Source of the DNA: Parabacteroides sp. PM6-13
GTDB lineage: Bacteria; Bacteroidota; Bacteroidia; Bacteroidales; Tannerellaceae
Direction of reading: 5' to 3'
DNA: 64,000 nt
Assembly: GCF_029892605.1 (NCBI RefSeq)
Contig: NZ_JARXWF010000011.1
Coordinates: 62,001 to 126,000, forward strand
A program made the translations under genes and the position numbers. The notes under the pieces are model-generated. The model worked only from the letters and a program-made list of their open reading frames with translations. It did no database searches and was not told where the DNA came from. Shown here one piece after another: positions 26,838 to 35,659 of this stretch (positions within the stretch are counted from its first letter, which is position 1; each line of letters starts with the position of its first letter).

Positions 26838-28645
26838 TATAGCAGCTTTAACACTTCCGACAAATAATGATTTTCCTCCTTGCTCTTTATCGCAATACGC
26901 ACATATTCTTTCCCGTCAAAACCCTGTTTGGTAGAACAATCTTTAATAAGTATGTTATGATTTTGCAGCAACAACTCACAAAGTTGCTGTGAAGTATACG
27001 TTGAAGTCACCTCGATTAAGAAGTAGTTTGCTGATGATGGAATAACACGCAAAAATGGGATTTTAGTCAACTGTGAATAGAAACTCTCTCTCTCTTTCAC
27101 AAAGGATATACATGCGTTTTTATAATCATCCGCATACTTTACATATATCTGCATATAAAACTCGGCAAAAGAGTTTATATTCCAGATCGACACCTCTTTT
27201 TTTATACGACCTATTAATTTCTCATCTCCGGAAGCAACAAATCCCAATCGTACACCGGGAACCCCATAAGATTTTGAGATGCTCTTTATCAAAATCAAAT
27301 GAGGATTTTCTGTCAACAGAAGCGGATCAAACAGAGTATATCGCTCGTCATCAGTTGCAAAATCAATAAACGATTCATCTATAATCAACCGAATATTTTG
27401 TTGTTTCGTCCATTCTATCAAATGTAAAACATCCTCTTTCTTTATGAAGTTGCCTGAAGGATTATCCGGATTTATAAGTATCAACTGACGTATCGGATGC
27501 TTTTCATAAAAGCAAATCAAATCCTCAACTGAATAACTAAAAGAATCATTTTCAGGCTCATAATACACCAACAACTCTTTGTTTATACGATTGGGGTATT
27601 CTTCGAATGTCGGCAAAATGACTCCTGTTGTTAAGTTATTATCACGCAGGCAAGCTTGAATCAATTCGGCCGCACCGTTACCAACAACTATCTGAGAAGG
27701 TTTTACATTCATATATCTGGCAGCCAACTCTGCATTCACCTTCATGCCTGATGGATATTGAGTCAATAAAGTATCGAAATAAGCTTTCATCTCCTCTTTC
27801 ATCCGAACTGTTGGAAAAAAAGGATTCACCAAGTAACAGAAATCAAGCAGAAAAGGGAAACGCCAATAACCGCCATAACGACTGCCATATGATTTGAGCA
27901 TTTCATTCGATTCGGCAAATAGAGTTTCAGCATTTGTCAGATCTTGCTGATCATCAATCTCATACCATGGTTCATCATTCAATGGCATTGCCTTTAAATC
28001 GGGTTTATTCAATAACGAGATAACCCGTAACACCTGCTCATAATATTCATTATTACCTAAAGCCTTACAATATGCCTCTAAGAAAGGGATATACTTATTT
28101 TCCAGGAAGTCTTTATTGAACTTATAGATATTAACGGTTTTATAGTAAAGGCTAACATCTTCATATCGAAACGCGTTCTTAGGCACAAAGCTTAAGATGG
28201 AAGAATCATCTCCCAGCGTGACAACTGTTCCATCCATCCAACTCTGGTACTTTGCCACCACAGCTAAATTAGGAGAAGGATCCTCTATTAGTTTTCTTAA
28301 TATCTCGTCACTAAAAATCAAATCAGACTCCAGCAAAATAGTATCATCCTCTCTCAGTTTCTCTTTCGCTAAATATAAGGAATAGATATTATTGGTTTTG
28401 TCGTATACCGAGTTATAAATATACTCGATTGGCACATGCATATAAGAATCACCAATTAATGATCTTACATTTTCTCCTTTATATCCGATAACGATCACTA
28501 TGCGATTAAGGTGGTAAGTCGTCAGTTGTTTCAACATTCTTTCGATCAAGGTAACTCCGTGTACTTTTAACATACACTTTGTATTATCTTTGGTCAGATC
28601 CCCCAACCGTTTGCCCATTCCTGCCGCTAAAATGATCGCTTGCAT
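26837..28645 (-). CDS. Fusion of LicC-like cytidylyltransferase and CobD/HisC-like PLP enzyme
   Basis: A 602-residue two-domain cytoplasmic protein. Residues 1-235 are a sugar/choline-phosphate nucleotidyltransferase (AIILAAGMGKRLGDLTKDNT, then YNSVYDKTNNIYSLYLA and LLESDLIFS). Residues about 250-600 are a fold-type I PLP enzyme with VGNGAAELIQACL, LINPDNPSGNF, IIDESFIDF and the Schiff-base lysine in SISKSYGVPGVRLGF (about residue 455). That pattern is nearest to CobD threonine-phosphate decarboxylase and HisC. An obvious reading is decarboxylation of a phospho-amino acid to a phospho-amino-alcohol, then CDP activation for LicD. Transamination to another phospho-compound, as in 2-aminoethylphosphonate systems, is the alternative. 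Confidence 0.88.
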   Translation of the reverse strand: MQAIILAAGMGKRLGDLTKDNTKCMLKVHGVTLIERMLKQLTTYHLNRIVIVIGYKGENVRSLIGDSYMHVPIEYIYNSVYDKTNNIYSLYLAKEKLREDDTILLESDLIFSDEILRKLIEDPSPNLAVVAKYQSWMDGTVVTLGDDSSILSFVPKNAFRYEDVSLYYKTVNIYKFNKDFLENKYIPFLEAYCKALGNNEYYEQVLRVISLLNKPDLKAMPLNDEPWYEIDDQQDLTNAETLFAESNEMLKSYGSRYGGYWRFPFLLDFCYLVNPFFPTVRMKEEMKAYFDTLLTQYPSGMKVNAELAARYMNVKPSQIVVGNGAAELIQACLRDNNLTTGVILPTFEEYPNRINKELLVYYEPENDSFSYSVEDLICFYEKHPIRQLILINPDNPSGNFIKKEDVLHLIEWTKQQNIRLIIDESFIDFATDDERYTLFDPLLLTENPHLILIKSISKSYGVPGVRLGFVASGDEKLIGRIKKEVSIWNINSFAEFYMQIYVKYADDYKNACISFVKERESFYSQLTKIPFLRVIPSSANYFLIEVTSTYTSQQLCELLLQNHNILIKDCSTKQGFDGKEYVRIAIKSKEENHYLSEVLKLL

Positions 28646-28646
28646 A

Positions 28647-30272
28647 TTATTCTTCTATTGATCTTTTGTACTCTTTCTTTAATTCAACAAACAGTTTTTT
28701 CCCTTCAATCCATATAAGAGGAAATATAAGCGTCATCACCATCATGGCCAATGCAGCATATAGTTTACGAGGACCTACCGGCTTTTCTCTAACAAAAGCC
28801 GTATCGACTATGCGTGCCCGGTCTTTCATCTCTCCCAAAGAGATGGCTATATCTTCTCTTTTCTGCAGTAATAAAAGATAAACGCCCTGATAAATTTCCT
28901 GCTGTCGCTTATAATTAATATACTCCTTCTCTAACCCCGGCACCTCGCCCATTTTATCAAAGATCATCTTCTCTTTATTTTTTAGATCTACCAAAGTGGA
29001 CTTCAAACTCTCCTGTGCATTTGAAATTGTCAATTTTGCCCCTTCTCGCAATTGTACAACCTGTTCATTCATCTGATCCACTAATGGACTCTTTTCTGTA
29101 GATGATTTCAAGATTTGCATACGCTCTAACAACTTCGTATTATAAAGCAAAATAGCCCCACCACTTTCGCCTTCCGTAGCAGACAACAACATAGGAATTT
29201 GATTGTACTCATTTGCCGGATCCTTAACAAAATCATCCATCGCCTTGATCATCATATTTTGCATCTCCAGCTCGATCATCTTTACCTGAATCTCCTGCAT
29301 CTGAGCTACATAAAATTGAATGTCATATTCCAGATCCGTCATATTATGCAATGTCTTAAATCGCTCTATTTCTTCTTCTACAACATGAAGCTCCGCCATA
29401 ACCTGCTGCATACGTGAATCAATAAATTGCATAGACTTATCAGATTCATTTTTCCGTATCGACTTATCTTGTTCGTTATATATACGTATATGCGTATTCA
29501 AGAAGTCCAATCCTCGTCTCCGTTCATAATCCTGCAGGGTCAGCTCTACTGTATTGGCCGATTTACTTAATTCTTCTACCAATATTTCTTCCACATAATC
29601 CTCTGCCACCCAATAAGCCGGTTTTATTTTTATTTTCATTTTATAAGGCTTAACCTGTTGATCAAGATTCCTATATGCAAGACGAAACTCTCCTTGATTC
29701 AATTTCATAACACCCGGCAAGGAAGCAAATTCAAACAGGTGTTGCGTTTTATCTTCTTTTGACTTTACTCTGACCTGTACTTTCCCGTCTGCTGCAATAT
29801 TCACTTTAAACTCAATCTTATCTAATACCTGAGTTGCTGTTACAGAGTCATAAGTTAGAAGCAAAGGAGAGTTTGTATACATATTATAGAAAAAAGCATC
29901 TGGGTGCTTATATTGCACATCCATCCCTAAGGCATAGATTGTTTGTCGTATCAATTGATTTGATGATAAAACGGCCATTTCATCTTCCAAATTAACACTT
30001 CCCGCACTTCCTCCTCCTAAACCAAAAGACTTCATCAAACCGGCAGCTTCCCCTAATCCGAATGAGCCGCCTCCGGCCTCTGTATCCTGTAATTGTATGC
30101 GGGCAACCATTTCATACGTACGTGGCATCAGTACCAAATACAATATCGCCGGAATAAAAGAGAGAAGAAAAACCCATAAAAAGACTTTCCATTTACGGAC
30201 ATAGCCGATAATAATCGATTTCAAACCTAAGTTTTCGTTATCCTGACTCTGTACTTCTATATTATTTTCCAT
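28647..30272 (-). CDS. Polysaccharide chain-length determinant (Wzz/GumC type, no kinase domain)
   Basis: A 541-residue inner-membrane protein. A first TM (FLWVFLLSFIPAILYLVLMP, about residues 34-53) leads to a large periplasmic region, partly coiled coil (about residues 270-480: DKSMQFIDSRMQQVMAELHV, then EEIERFKTLHNM). A second TM follows near residue 510 after the proline-rich motif FVREKPVGPRKLYAALAMM. The Walker-type tyrosine kinase domain found in many homologues is absent and no separate kinase gene is present here. A Gly-rich stretch (GGGSFGLGEA) lies near residue 70. It sits 14 bases from the Wza gene, as expected for an export pair. Confidence 0.92.
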   Translation of the reverse strand: MENNIEVQSQDNENLGLKSIIIGYVRKWKVFLWVFLLSFIPAILYLVLMPRTYEMVARIQLQDTEAGGGSFGLGEAAGLMKSFGLGGGSAGSVNLEDEMAVLSSNQLIRQTIYALGMDVQYKHPDAFFYNMYTNSPLLLTYDSVTATQVLDKIEFKVNIAADGKVQVRVKSKEDKTQHLFEFASLPGVMKLNQGEFRLAYRNLDQQVKPYKMKIKIKPAYWVAEDYVEEILVEELSKSANTVELTLQDYERRRGLDFLNTHIRIYNEQDKSIRKNESDKSMQFIDSRMQQVMAELHVVEEEIERFKTLHNMTDLEYDIQFYVAQMQEIQVKMIELEMQNMMIKAMDDFVKDPANEYNQIPMLLSATEGESGGAILLYNTKLLERMQILKSSTEKSPLVDQMNEQVVQLREGAKLTISNAQESLKSTLVDLKNKEKMIFDKMGEVPGLEKEYINYKRQQEIYQGVYLLLLQKREDIAISLGEMKDRARIVDTAFVREKPVGPRKLYAALAMMVMTLIFPLIWIEGKKLFVELKKEYKRSIEE

Positions 30273-30286
30273 AAAATTTCTTTCTA

Positions 30287-31093
30287 CTACTTGCTGATTG
30301 CTAAAATAACCGTTGTAATCACAGAGATGGCACTCAAGATAGAGGAGAAGACTGTGATGCTGTATTGTTGTGCCTGGCTGTAACGGGCATTTTTCTTCTT
30401 GGCGTCATTGGGTTCTACATAGATGAAATCGTTCTGCTTCAGGTAGAAATAAGGGGATGCCAGGATATCGCTGCGGGTGAGATCCAGGCGAGCGGATACC
30501 AATTCACCATCTACCTCTCGCACGATCATGATGTTCTTTCGGTCGGCGTTGATTGTCAAGTCACCTACCGAACCTAACGCATCCAGGATAGACATACGAT
30601 CGGAACGCGGCGTGATGGTTCCCGGACGGTTCACCTCGCCTAAAATGGTGATATGGAAATTGACGATCTGCACTTTCACCAATGGTTCATTGATATAGGC
30701 TGAAATCTTTTCTTTGAGGTATTCACCCAACTGTAAGCGTGTATAGCCTGCTGCCTTCACCTTGCCTAAAACAGGAAAATCAATATATCCTTCTTTATCT
30801 ACGAGGTAGGTATATAAGTTTTGCGTTGACTGTACAGTAGTTTCACCTTCTATTGGCGCAGAGTAAGCATAAGCGGGTGGGTTAAACGGAGTAGCCACGT
30901 TCGGATCCCATGCCGTAACAGCAATCGTCAACAAATCATCCGCCACTATTTTTGTCTCATAAGCCTGCGACATACTTTTCAATTGCTCTGCCGTCAAGTC
31001 ATCTATACCCTGCAGATAGGCAACATCTTTCGGGGTGCCGCAGGAGGCCAATAATAAAATCAGAAAAGAGAGAGATACTACTTTCAGTCTCAT
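30287..31093 (-). CDS. Outer membrane polysaccharide export lipoprotein (Wza-like)
   Basis: A 268-residue export protein with a lipoprotein signal (MRLKVVSLSFLILLLASCGT, Cys near residue 18). The polysaccharide export domain follows (about residues 40-130: VADDLLTIAVTAWDP, then YLVDKEGYIDFPVLGKVKAAG). Next is a SLBB-type domain (FHITILGEVNRPGTI, about residue 155). The C-terminus has a hydrophobic helix (SITVFSSILSAISVITTVIL). It is the first gene of the minus-strand arm, directly behind a probable promoter. Confidence 0.94.
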   Translation of the reverse strand: MRLKVVSLSFLILLLASCGTPKDVAYLQGIDDLTAEQLKSMSQAYETKIVADDLLTIAVTAWDPNVATPFNPPAYAYSAPIEGETTVQSTQNLYTYLVDKEGYIDFPVLGKVKAAGYTRLQLGEYLKEKISAYINEPLVKVQIVNFHITILGEVNRPGTITPRSDRMSILDALGSVGDLTINADRKNIMIVREVDGELVSARLDLTRSDILASPYFYLKQNDFIYVEPNDAKKKNARYSQAQQYSITVFSSILSAISVITTVILAISK

Positions 31094-31122
31094 AGGTTTA
31101 TTTATTTTTCAAATAAAAGTTG

Positions 31123-31130
31123 CAAATATA
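31123..31130 (-). promoter_or_regulatory. Probable -7 element for the Wza-Wzz operon
   Basis: The minus strand reads TATATTTG, a full TAnnTTTG match, 30 bases upstream of the Wza start. A TTTG lies 16 bases further upstream, closer than the usual 19. A small GGGCG/CGCCC hairpin (about 31154-31168) lies just beyond it. Confidence 0.5.
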
Positions 31131-31279
31131 GCCAATTTCGTTGATTCAAACAGGGCGATTGCCGCCCGTTTCATTATGTTACAGATATAACGATGCAAAT
31201 GTTAAAATATTGCTGCATCCCGCTGCAATTTTCATATATTCTCACTCTTTTATCCTGATTTAATCCGTAAGTTTGTGGC

Positions 31280-32128
31280 ATGGGAAAAAATATAAAATAC
31301 GAACTGGGTAAGTATAACACACTTACGATCGTGAAAGACCTTGATTTCGGTGTTTATCTGGATGGTGGTGACGAGTTGGAAATCCTATTGCCGGCACGCT
31401 ATGTACCGAAAAACGTTAAGCCGGGTGACGAGGTAGAAGTCTTTATTTATCATGACAACGAAGGGCGCCTGATTGCTACCACGCTTCGTCCCAAAGCGAT
31501 TGTGGGCGAGTTTGCCTTTCTACAGGTGAAGTCAGTGAATAACATAGGCGCTTTCCTGGATTGGGGCCTGATGAAGGAATTGCTTGTCCCCTTCAAAGAA
31601 CAAAAAGCATCGATGAGCGAAGGTCGGTGGTATCCGGTCTATGTCCGGGTCGATAACATCACCGGGCGCATCATGGCATCCGCCCGGCTCGAAAAATTCC
31701 TCGACAACGTGCCTCCCATCTATGAATACAACCAGGCAGTCGATCTACTGGTAGTCGACGAAACCGATCTGGGTTATCGTGTCATCATCAATAATCTGCA
31801 TACAGGTATGGTCTATCACAACGAGGTATTCCAACAAATTGCCAAAGGCGACCGCCTCACCGGATATATCAAAGAGGTACGGGAAGATGAGAAGATCGAT
31901 GTCAGCCTAACTCCTCTGGGTTATCAAAAGGTGGGTGGCATTGCCGATACCATACTGGAGACATTAAAGATCCAGGGCGGCTTCATCCCGCTACACGACA
32001 AAAGCGAACCGGAACAGATCTACGCCCTCTTCCAATGCAGCAAAAAAGCCTTCAAGCAAGCCATCGGCGCCTTGTACAAAAAAAAGCTGATCTCCATTGG
32101 CGATGACGGCATTCGATTAGCGGACTGA
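31280..32128 (+). CDS. S1-domain RNA-binding protein (CvfB-like)
   Basis: A 282-residue protein. Three S1-like OB folds are apparent (about residues 5-60, 68-135 and 148-210), for example [20 protein letters not shown], then [19 protein letters not shown] and [20 protein letters not shown]. The C-terminus is a winged helix (about residues 218-282: [20 protein letters not shown]). This is the CvfB/YitL architecture of RNA-binding regulators. A TAAGTTTG sequence ends only 4 bases before the ATG, so if it is the promoter the transcript would be almost leaderless. Confidence 0.9.
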   Translation: MGKNIKYELGKYNTLTIVKDLDFGVYLDGGDELEILLPARYVPKNVKPGDEVEVFIYHDNEGRLIATTLRPKAIVGEFAFLQVKSVNNIGAFLDWGLMKELLVPFKEQKASMSEGRWYPVYVRVDNITGRIMASARLEKFLDNVPPIYEYNQAVDLLVVDETDLGYRVIINNLHTGMVYHNEVFQQIAKGDRLTGYIKEVREDEKIDVSLTPLGYQKVGGIADTILETLKIQGGFIPLHDKSEPEQIYALFQCSKKAFKQAIGALYKKKLISIGDDGIRLAD

Positions 32129-32162
32129 TTCATTAACGAAACAAACTAACTATTTCCTATTC

Positions 32163-32837
32163 ATGCGCATAGATATACTCACCGTACTACCCGAAATGAT
32201 TGACGGGATGATTAATTGCTCCATTGTAAAACGGGCACAGGACAAAGGACTTGTGGAGATACACCTGCATAACCTGCGCGATTACACGACAAATAAATGG
32301 CGGCGTGTCGACGATTATCCCTTTGGTGGAGAGGCGGGCATGGTGATGCAGGTCGAACCGATCGACCGGGCCATCTCTTCCCTGAAAGAAGAAAGACATT
32401 ACGATGAGGTGATTTATACCTCGCCGGATGGTGAAACCTTTAATCAGCCAATGGCAAATGGTATGTCTATGCTGGAGAATATGATTATTCTTTGCGGGCA
32501 TTATAAAGGAGTCGACTACCGCGTGCGGGAGCATCTAATTACCAAAGAGATCTCCGTGGGCGATTATGTCCTGACCGGAGGTGAACTGGCGGCGGCTATT
32601 ATCACCGACGCAGTGGTACGCTTGATACCGGGCGCGATAGGCGATGAGCAGAGTGCTTTGTCGGATTCGTTTCAGGACAATCTGTTAGCGCCCCCGGTAT
32701 ACACCCGCCCGGCGGACTATAAGGGCTGGAAAGTGCCCGACATCCTGCTATCCGGCCATGAACGCAACATTGCCGAATGGCGTCTGCAACAGGCACAGGA
32801 GCGAACAAAGCGCTTACGGCCGGATCTGTTGAAGTAA
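32163..32837 (+). CDS. trmD: tRNA (guanine-37-N1)-methyltransferase
   Basis: SPOUT-class enzyme that methylates G37 of tRNAs using S-adenosylmethionine. It is 224 residues. Signature motifs are [20 protein letters not shown] (about residues 38-57), [19 protein letters not shown], and the knot region [20 protein letters not shown] (about residues 126-145). [21 protein letters not shown] near the C-terminus is also diagnostic. It is followed by a strong terminator flanked by complementary repeats. Confidence 0.97.
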   Translation: MRIDILTVLPEMIDGMINCSIVKRAQDKGLVEIHLHNLRDYTTNKWRRVDDYPFGGEAGMVMQVEPIDRAISSLKEERHYDEVIYTSPDGETFNQPMANGMSMLENMIILCGHYKGVDYRVREHLITKEISVGDYVLTGGELAAAIITDAVVRLIPGAIGDEQSALSDSFQDNLLAPPVYTRPADYKGWKVPDILLSGHERNIAEWRLQQAQERTKRLRPDLLK

Positions 32838-32947
32838 GAAGTTAGAGAAGTCAAAGAAGTTAAAGAAGTAAGAAGTTAGAGAAGTCAGAGAAGTAAGAAG
32901 TCAGAGAAGTAAGAAGTTAGAGAAGTCAGAGAAGTAAGAAGTAGAGA
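32838..32947 (+). repeat. Purine-rich tandem repeat (AGAAGT units)
   Basis: About 110 bases of variants of AGAAGTnAGAGAAGTCAG run on directly from the trmD stop codon. A pyrimidine-rich complementary array lies at 33001-33090, beyond the terminator hairpin, so the two blocks can pair around it. Confidence 0.85.
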
Positions 32948-32957
32948 GTATAAAAGC

Positions 32958-32996
32958 AAAAAAAGCTGCTTCCCAATGTGGGAAGCAGCTTTTTTT
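32958..32996. terminator. Strong bidirectional terminator between trmD and the decarboxylase operon
   Basis: A perfect stem of at least 16 bp, core GCTGCTTCCC / GGGAAGCAGC with a 5-base loop (AATGT), is flanked by an A-run and a T-run. It can therefore serve both convergent genes. Confidence 0.92.
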
Positions 32997-33000
32997 ATAT

Positions 33001-33090
33001 TACTTCGTTACTTCTGTAACTTCTTACTTCTGTAACTTCTTACTTCTGTAACTTCTTAACTTCTGTAACTTCTTACTTCTCTGACTTCTT
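33001..33090. repeat. Pyrimidine-rich tandem repeat complementary to 32838-32947
   Basis: Repeated units of ACTTCTGTAACTTCTT and shorter variants end two bases before the stop codon of the downstream minus-strand gene. They are imperfect reverse complements of the purine array on the other side of the terminator. Confidence 0.85.
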
Positions 33091-33091
33091 C

Positions 33092-34252
33092 TTAAGACAG
33101 GAATCCCAACAGGATACCGGCGGCAACAGCCGAACCGATTACACCGGCTACGTTCGGACCCATCGCGTGCATCAATAAGTAGTTGGTCGGATCATATTCC
33201 AAACCTACTACCTGAGAGATACGTGCCGAGTCGGGAACGGCGGATACTCCTGAGTTACCAATCAACGGATTGATCTTATTACCATCTTTCAGGAAGAGGT
33301 TGAAGAACTTCACGAACAGGATACCGGCACAGGTGGCGATCACGAATGAAAGCGCTCCCAGCATAAAGATCTTGATAGAGTTCCATGTCAGGAACTGAGT
33401 AGCCTGCGTAGATGCACCCACGGTGATACCCAACAGGATCGTGATTACGTCGATCAGCGGTCCACGAGCTGTTTCAGCCAGACGACGAGTTACACCACTC
33501 TCTTTGATCAGGTTACCGAAGAACAACATACCCAGCAGCGGAAGACCGGAAGGTACGAGGAAACAGGTCAACAGAAGACCCACGATCGGGAAAATGATCT
33601 TTTCGGTAGAAGATACCACACGCGGTGGTTTCATACGGATCACACGTTCTTTCTTGGTAGTCAACAGACGCATAAACGGAGGTTGAATGATCGGCACTAA
33701 CGCCATATAGGAGTAGGCCGATACCGCAATAGCCCCCATCAGGTTAGGCGCCAATTTGGAAGAGAGGAAGATAGCCGTAGGACCGTCAGCCCCCCCGATA
33801 ATACCGATAGCACCTGCTTGGTTGGGTTCGAAGCCCATCTGCAGGGCGATGATGTATGCACCGAAGATACCAAACTGTGCCGCGGCACCGATCAACATCA
33901 ATTTCGGATTGGAGATCAATGCCGAGAAGTCGGTCATAGCCCCGATACCGAGGAATATCAATGGTGGATACCACCCTTGCACTACCCCCTGGTAGAGAAT
34001 ATTCAGTACCGATCCCTCTTCATAGATACCTACCTGCAGGCCGGCATCTTTGAAAGGAATGTTACCGATAAGCATCCCGAATCCGATAGGAATCAGAAGC
34101 ATAGGTTCAAATTCATATTTAATAGCCAGGAAAATAAAGAGCAAACCTATAAAGATCATAGCGATATGACCCGGCGTTGCGTTGTAGAATCCTGTATAGG
34201 TTAAGAACAGTTGCAAGTTCTCACCCAGGAATGATAAAAAACTTTCTTGCAT
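33092..34252 (-). CDS. mmdB: Na+-translocating methylmalonyl-CoA decarboxylase beta subunit
   Basis: A 386-residue integral membrane subunit of the sodium-pumping biotin-dependent decarboxylases (OadB/MmdB/GcdB family). It decarboxylates carboxybiotin and exports Na+. Conserved features include the conserved motif GAIGIIGGADGPTAIFLSS (about residue 150), FLGIGAMTDFSALISNPKL and the C-terminal NPLIGNSGVSAVPDSARISQ with MHAMGPNVAGVIGSA. About nine to eleven membrane segments are visible. It is the last gene of the five-gene cluster with the epimerase, alpha, gamma-like and biotin-carrier subunits. Confidence 0.95.
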   Translation of the reverse strand: MQESFLSFLGENLQLFLTYTGFYNATPGHIAMIFIGLLFIFLAIKYEFEPMLLIPIGFGMLIGNIPFKDAGLQVGIYEEGSVLNILYQGVVQGWYPPLIFLGIGAMTDFSALISNPKLMLIGAAAQFGIFGAYIIALQMGFEPNQAGAIGIIGGADGPTAIFLSSKLAPNLMGAIAVSAYSYMALVPIIQPPFMRLLTTKKERVIRMKPPRVVSSTEKIIFPIVGLLLTCFLVPSGLPLLGMLFFGNLIKESGVTRRLAETARGPLIDVITILLGITVGASTQATQFLTWNSIKIFMLGALSFVIATCAGILFVKFFNLFLKDGNKINPLIGNSGVSAVPDSARISQVVGLEYDPTNYLLMHAMGPNVAGVIGSAVAAGILLGFLS

Positions 34253-34256
34253 ATTC

Positions 34257-34688
34257 TTATCCGATTACAACGAGTTCTGCGTTTTCCAATACAGAGTCGC
34301 CTTTGTTCACTTTTATTTCAATGATGCTACCATCGCGGTCTGCATTGATGCTGTTCTCCATTTTCATGGCTTCCAGGATCAACAATGTCTGACCTCTTTT
34401 TACGGTGTCGCCCACTTTGCATTTCATATCCAGGATAACGCCTGGCAGCGGAGAACGCACGGCACCTGCTGTTGCCGGAGCGGCCGGACGGGAAACAACC
34501 GGAGCACCGCTTGTAGTTGTCGGAGCCTGAGCCGGTCTTTTCAATGTAACCACCTGCTTCTTAGCCGGTTTTTCCATTTTTACTTTATAGGGCATACCGT
34601 TTACCTCTACTTCAGCCATATCTTCTACTACTGAATTGATATGCACTTTGTAAACAGTACCGTTGATTGTATATTTAAAACTTTTCAT
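34257..34688 (-). CDS. mmdC: Biotin carboxyl carrier subunit of the decarboxylase
   Basis: A 143-residue biotinyl carrier. The N-terminal part (FKYTINGTVYKVHINSVVED) is followed by a Pro/Ala/Thr-rich linker (about residues 50-75). A biotinyl domain follows (SPLPGVILDMKCKVGDTVKR) with the biotin attachment site EAMKMEN, Lys near residue 109. It shuttles CO2 from the carboxyltransferase alpha subunit to the membrane beta subunit. It starts 4 bases from the beta-subunit gene, and the linker is typical of such carriers. Confidence 0.95.
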   Translation of the reverse strand: MKSFKYTINGTVYKVHINSVVEDMAEVEVNGMPYKVKMEKPAKKQVVTLKRPAQAPTTTSGAPVVSRPAAPATAGAVRSPLPGVILDMKCKVGDTVKRGQTLLILEAMKMENSINADRDGSIIEIKVNKGDSVLENAELVVIG

Positions 34689-34711
34689 TCTTTTATGATA
34701 TTAATAGATAA

Positions 34712-35608
34712 TTACTTTCTTGGCAATTCGCGTAATCCATAGATCTTGGAGCTCCAGGGTGAATAGGTACGTTTCACTTTCTGAATGGTCAATACCGTGC
34801 TTTCGATATCGTGCGCGTCTTCATTCAATTCGTAAAGCGCCATACCAATAGCTACCAATACCTCGCCGGAGAGTTCGCCCGGTGTGGCAACAACCGCTTC
34901 TGCTCCGGTAGCCTTTTGTGCCCGACGGGCACCGGCTGCGATAGATGCTTTTCCGGTCATTTTGAATACCAGGAACAGAACGAGCAATCCAAGGAATACA
35001 ACTGCCATAGCCGTCACAGTCATACCAAGTCCCAAGGAATCCTTCGTCTTGAAGTTCTCGATCTTCTCATTACTGTCCAATGTCAAGTTGTTGGTGCTTG
35101 GTGTAACTTTGGGCAGTAGAGCCCATTCGTCTTGCCCGTCAACTGAGCGTCCGAAGCTTACGTCCGCTTTTTGAGCTGCCGGTATCACAATCTCATCCAC
35201 CAATGTTTTACCATCCGTATCATAAAGAGCGATGTAGTTCTCCTTTGTAGGATCCAGCGTGAAGCTGGCATGGAACGTACCTCGACTCGCGTTTCCATCC
35301 GCCCAGAACAGCGTATGCTGGCGGGGAGGGATCTTTGTTAATACGTCGCCTTTAGGAATAGGGTATTTCTTCGGGTCGTTTTTGTCGTTTGTCAAAAAAC
35401 ATCCACCGATATTTACCGTACCGGCCGAACTGTTATACAATTCGATCCAGGCACTTCGCTTACCATAGTCATCGACGAAATTGTCTTCATTGATGACCAG
35501 CACTTCATTTATTCGCATGGCGGTTACACGTTGCGCCTGCGCTCCAAAAGAAAAGAGCAACATGAACAACAATATAAAGCCTGCGTTTCTTTTTATTCTA
35601 TTATACAT
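34712..35608 (-). CDS. OadG-like gamma subunit fused to an N-terminal lamin-tail domain
   Basis: A 298-residue membrane protein. A signal-like N-terminus (RNAGFILLFMLLFSFGAQAQ) precedes a lamin-tail domain (about residues 28-165: INEVLVINEDNFVDDYGKRS, then WIELYNSSAGTVNIGG). The OadG-type helix follows (LGLGMTVTAMAVVFLGLLVL, about residues 192-215) with a Lys/Ala-rich cytoplasmic tail. The gamma subunit normally holds the alpha and beta subunits together, and here it also projects an LTD outside the membrane. Start codons at 35608 and 35614 are both plausible. It lies between the alpha and biotin-carrier genes. Confidence 0.87.
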   Translation of the reverse strand: MYNRIKRNAGFILLFMLLFSFGAQAQRVTAMRINEVLVINEDNFVDDYGKRSAWIELYNSSAGTVNIGGCFLTNDKNDPKKYPIPKGDVLTKIPPRQHTLFWADGNASRGTFHASFTLDPTKENYIALYDTDGKTLVDEIVIPAAQKADVSFGRSVDGQDEWALLPKVTPSTNNLTLDSNEKIENFKTKDSLGLGMTVTAMAVVFLGLLVLFLVFKMTGKASIAAGARRAQKATGAEAVVATPGELSGEVLVAIGMALYELNEDAHDIESTVLTIQKVKRTYSPWSSKIYGLRELPRK

Positions 35609-35659
35609 AGTCATTTATACTTCTTAAATCTTACTTCTTACTCGCGTCATCTGTAAGAA

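Noticed and set aside
26837-28645. Aminoethylphosphonate (PntC-like) pathway as the first choice for the fusion
   Set aside because: No PEP mutase or phosphonopyruvate decarboxylase gene is in the operon, and the PLP domain pattern looks nearer to CobD/HisC; it is kept only as an alternative.
31268-31275. Promoter element making the S1-domain gene leaderless
   Set aside because: TAAGTTTG matches the -7 consensus but there is no -33 box, and it is too close to the ATG to be confident.
33785-33800. C7 run in the Na+-pump beta subunit gene as a phase-variable tract
   Set aside because: It encodes the conserved GGADG motif of the family, is shorter, and the gene is a core energy-metabolism gene.
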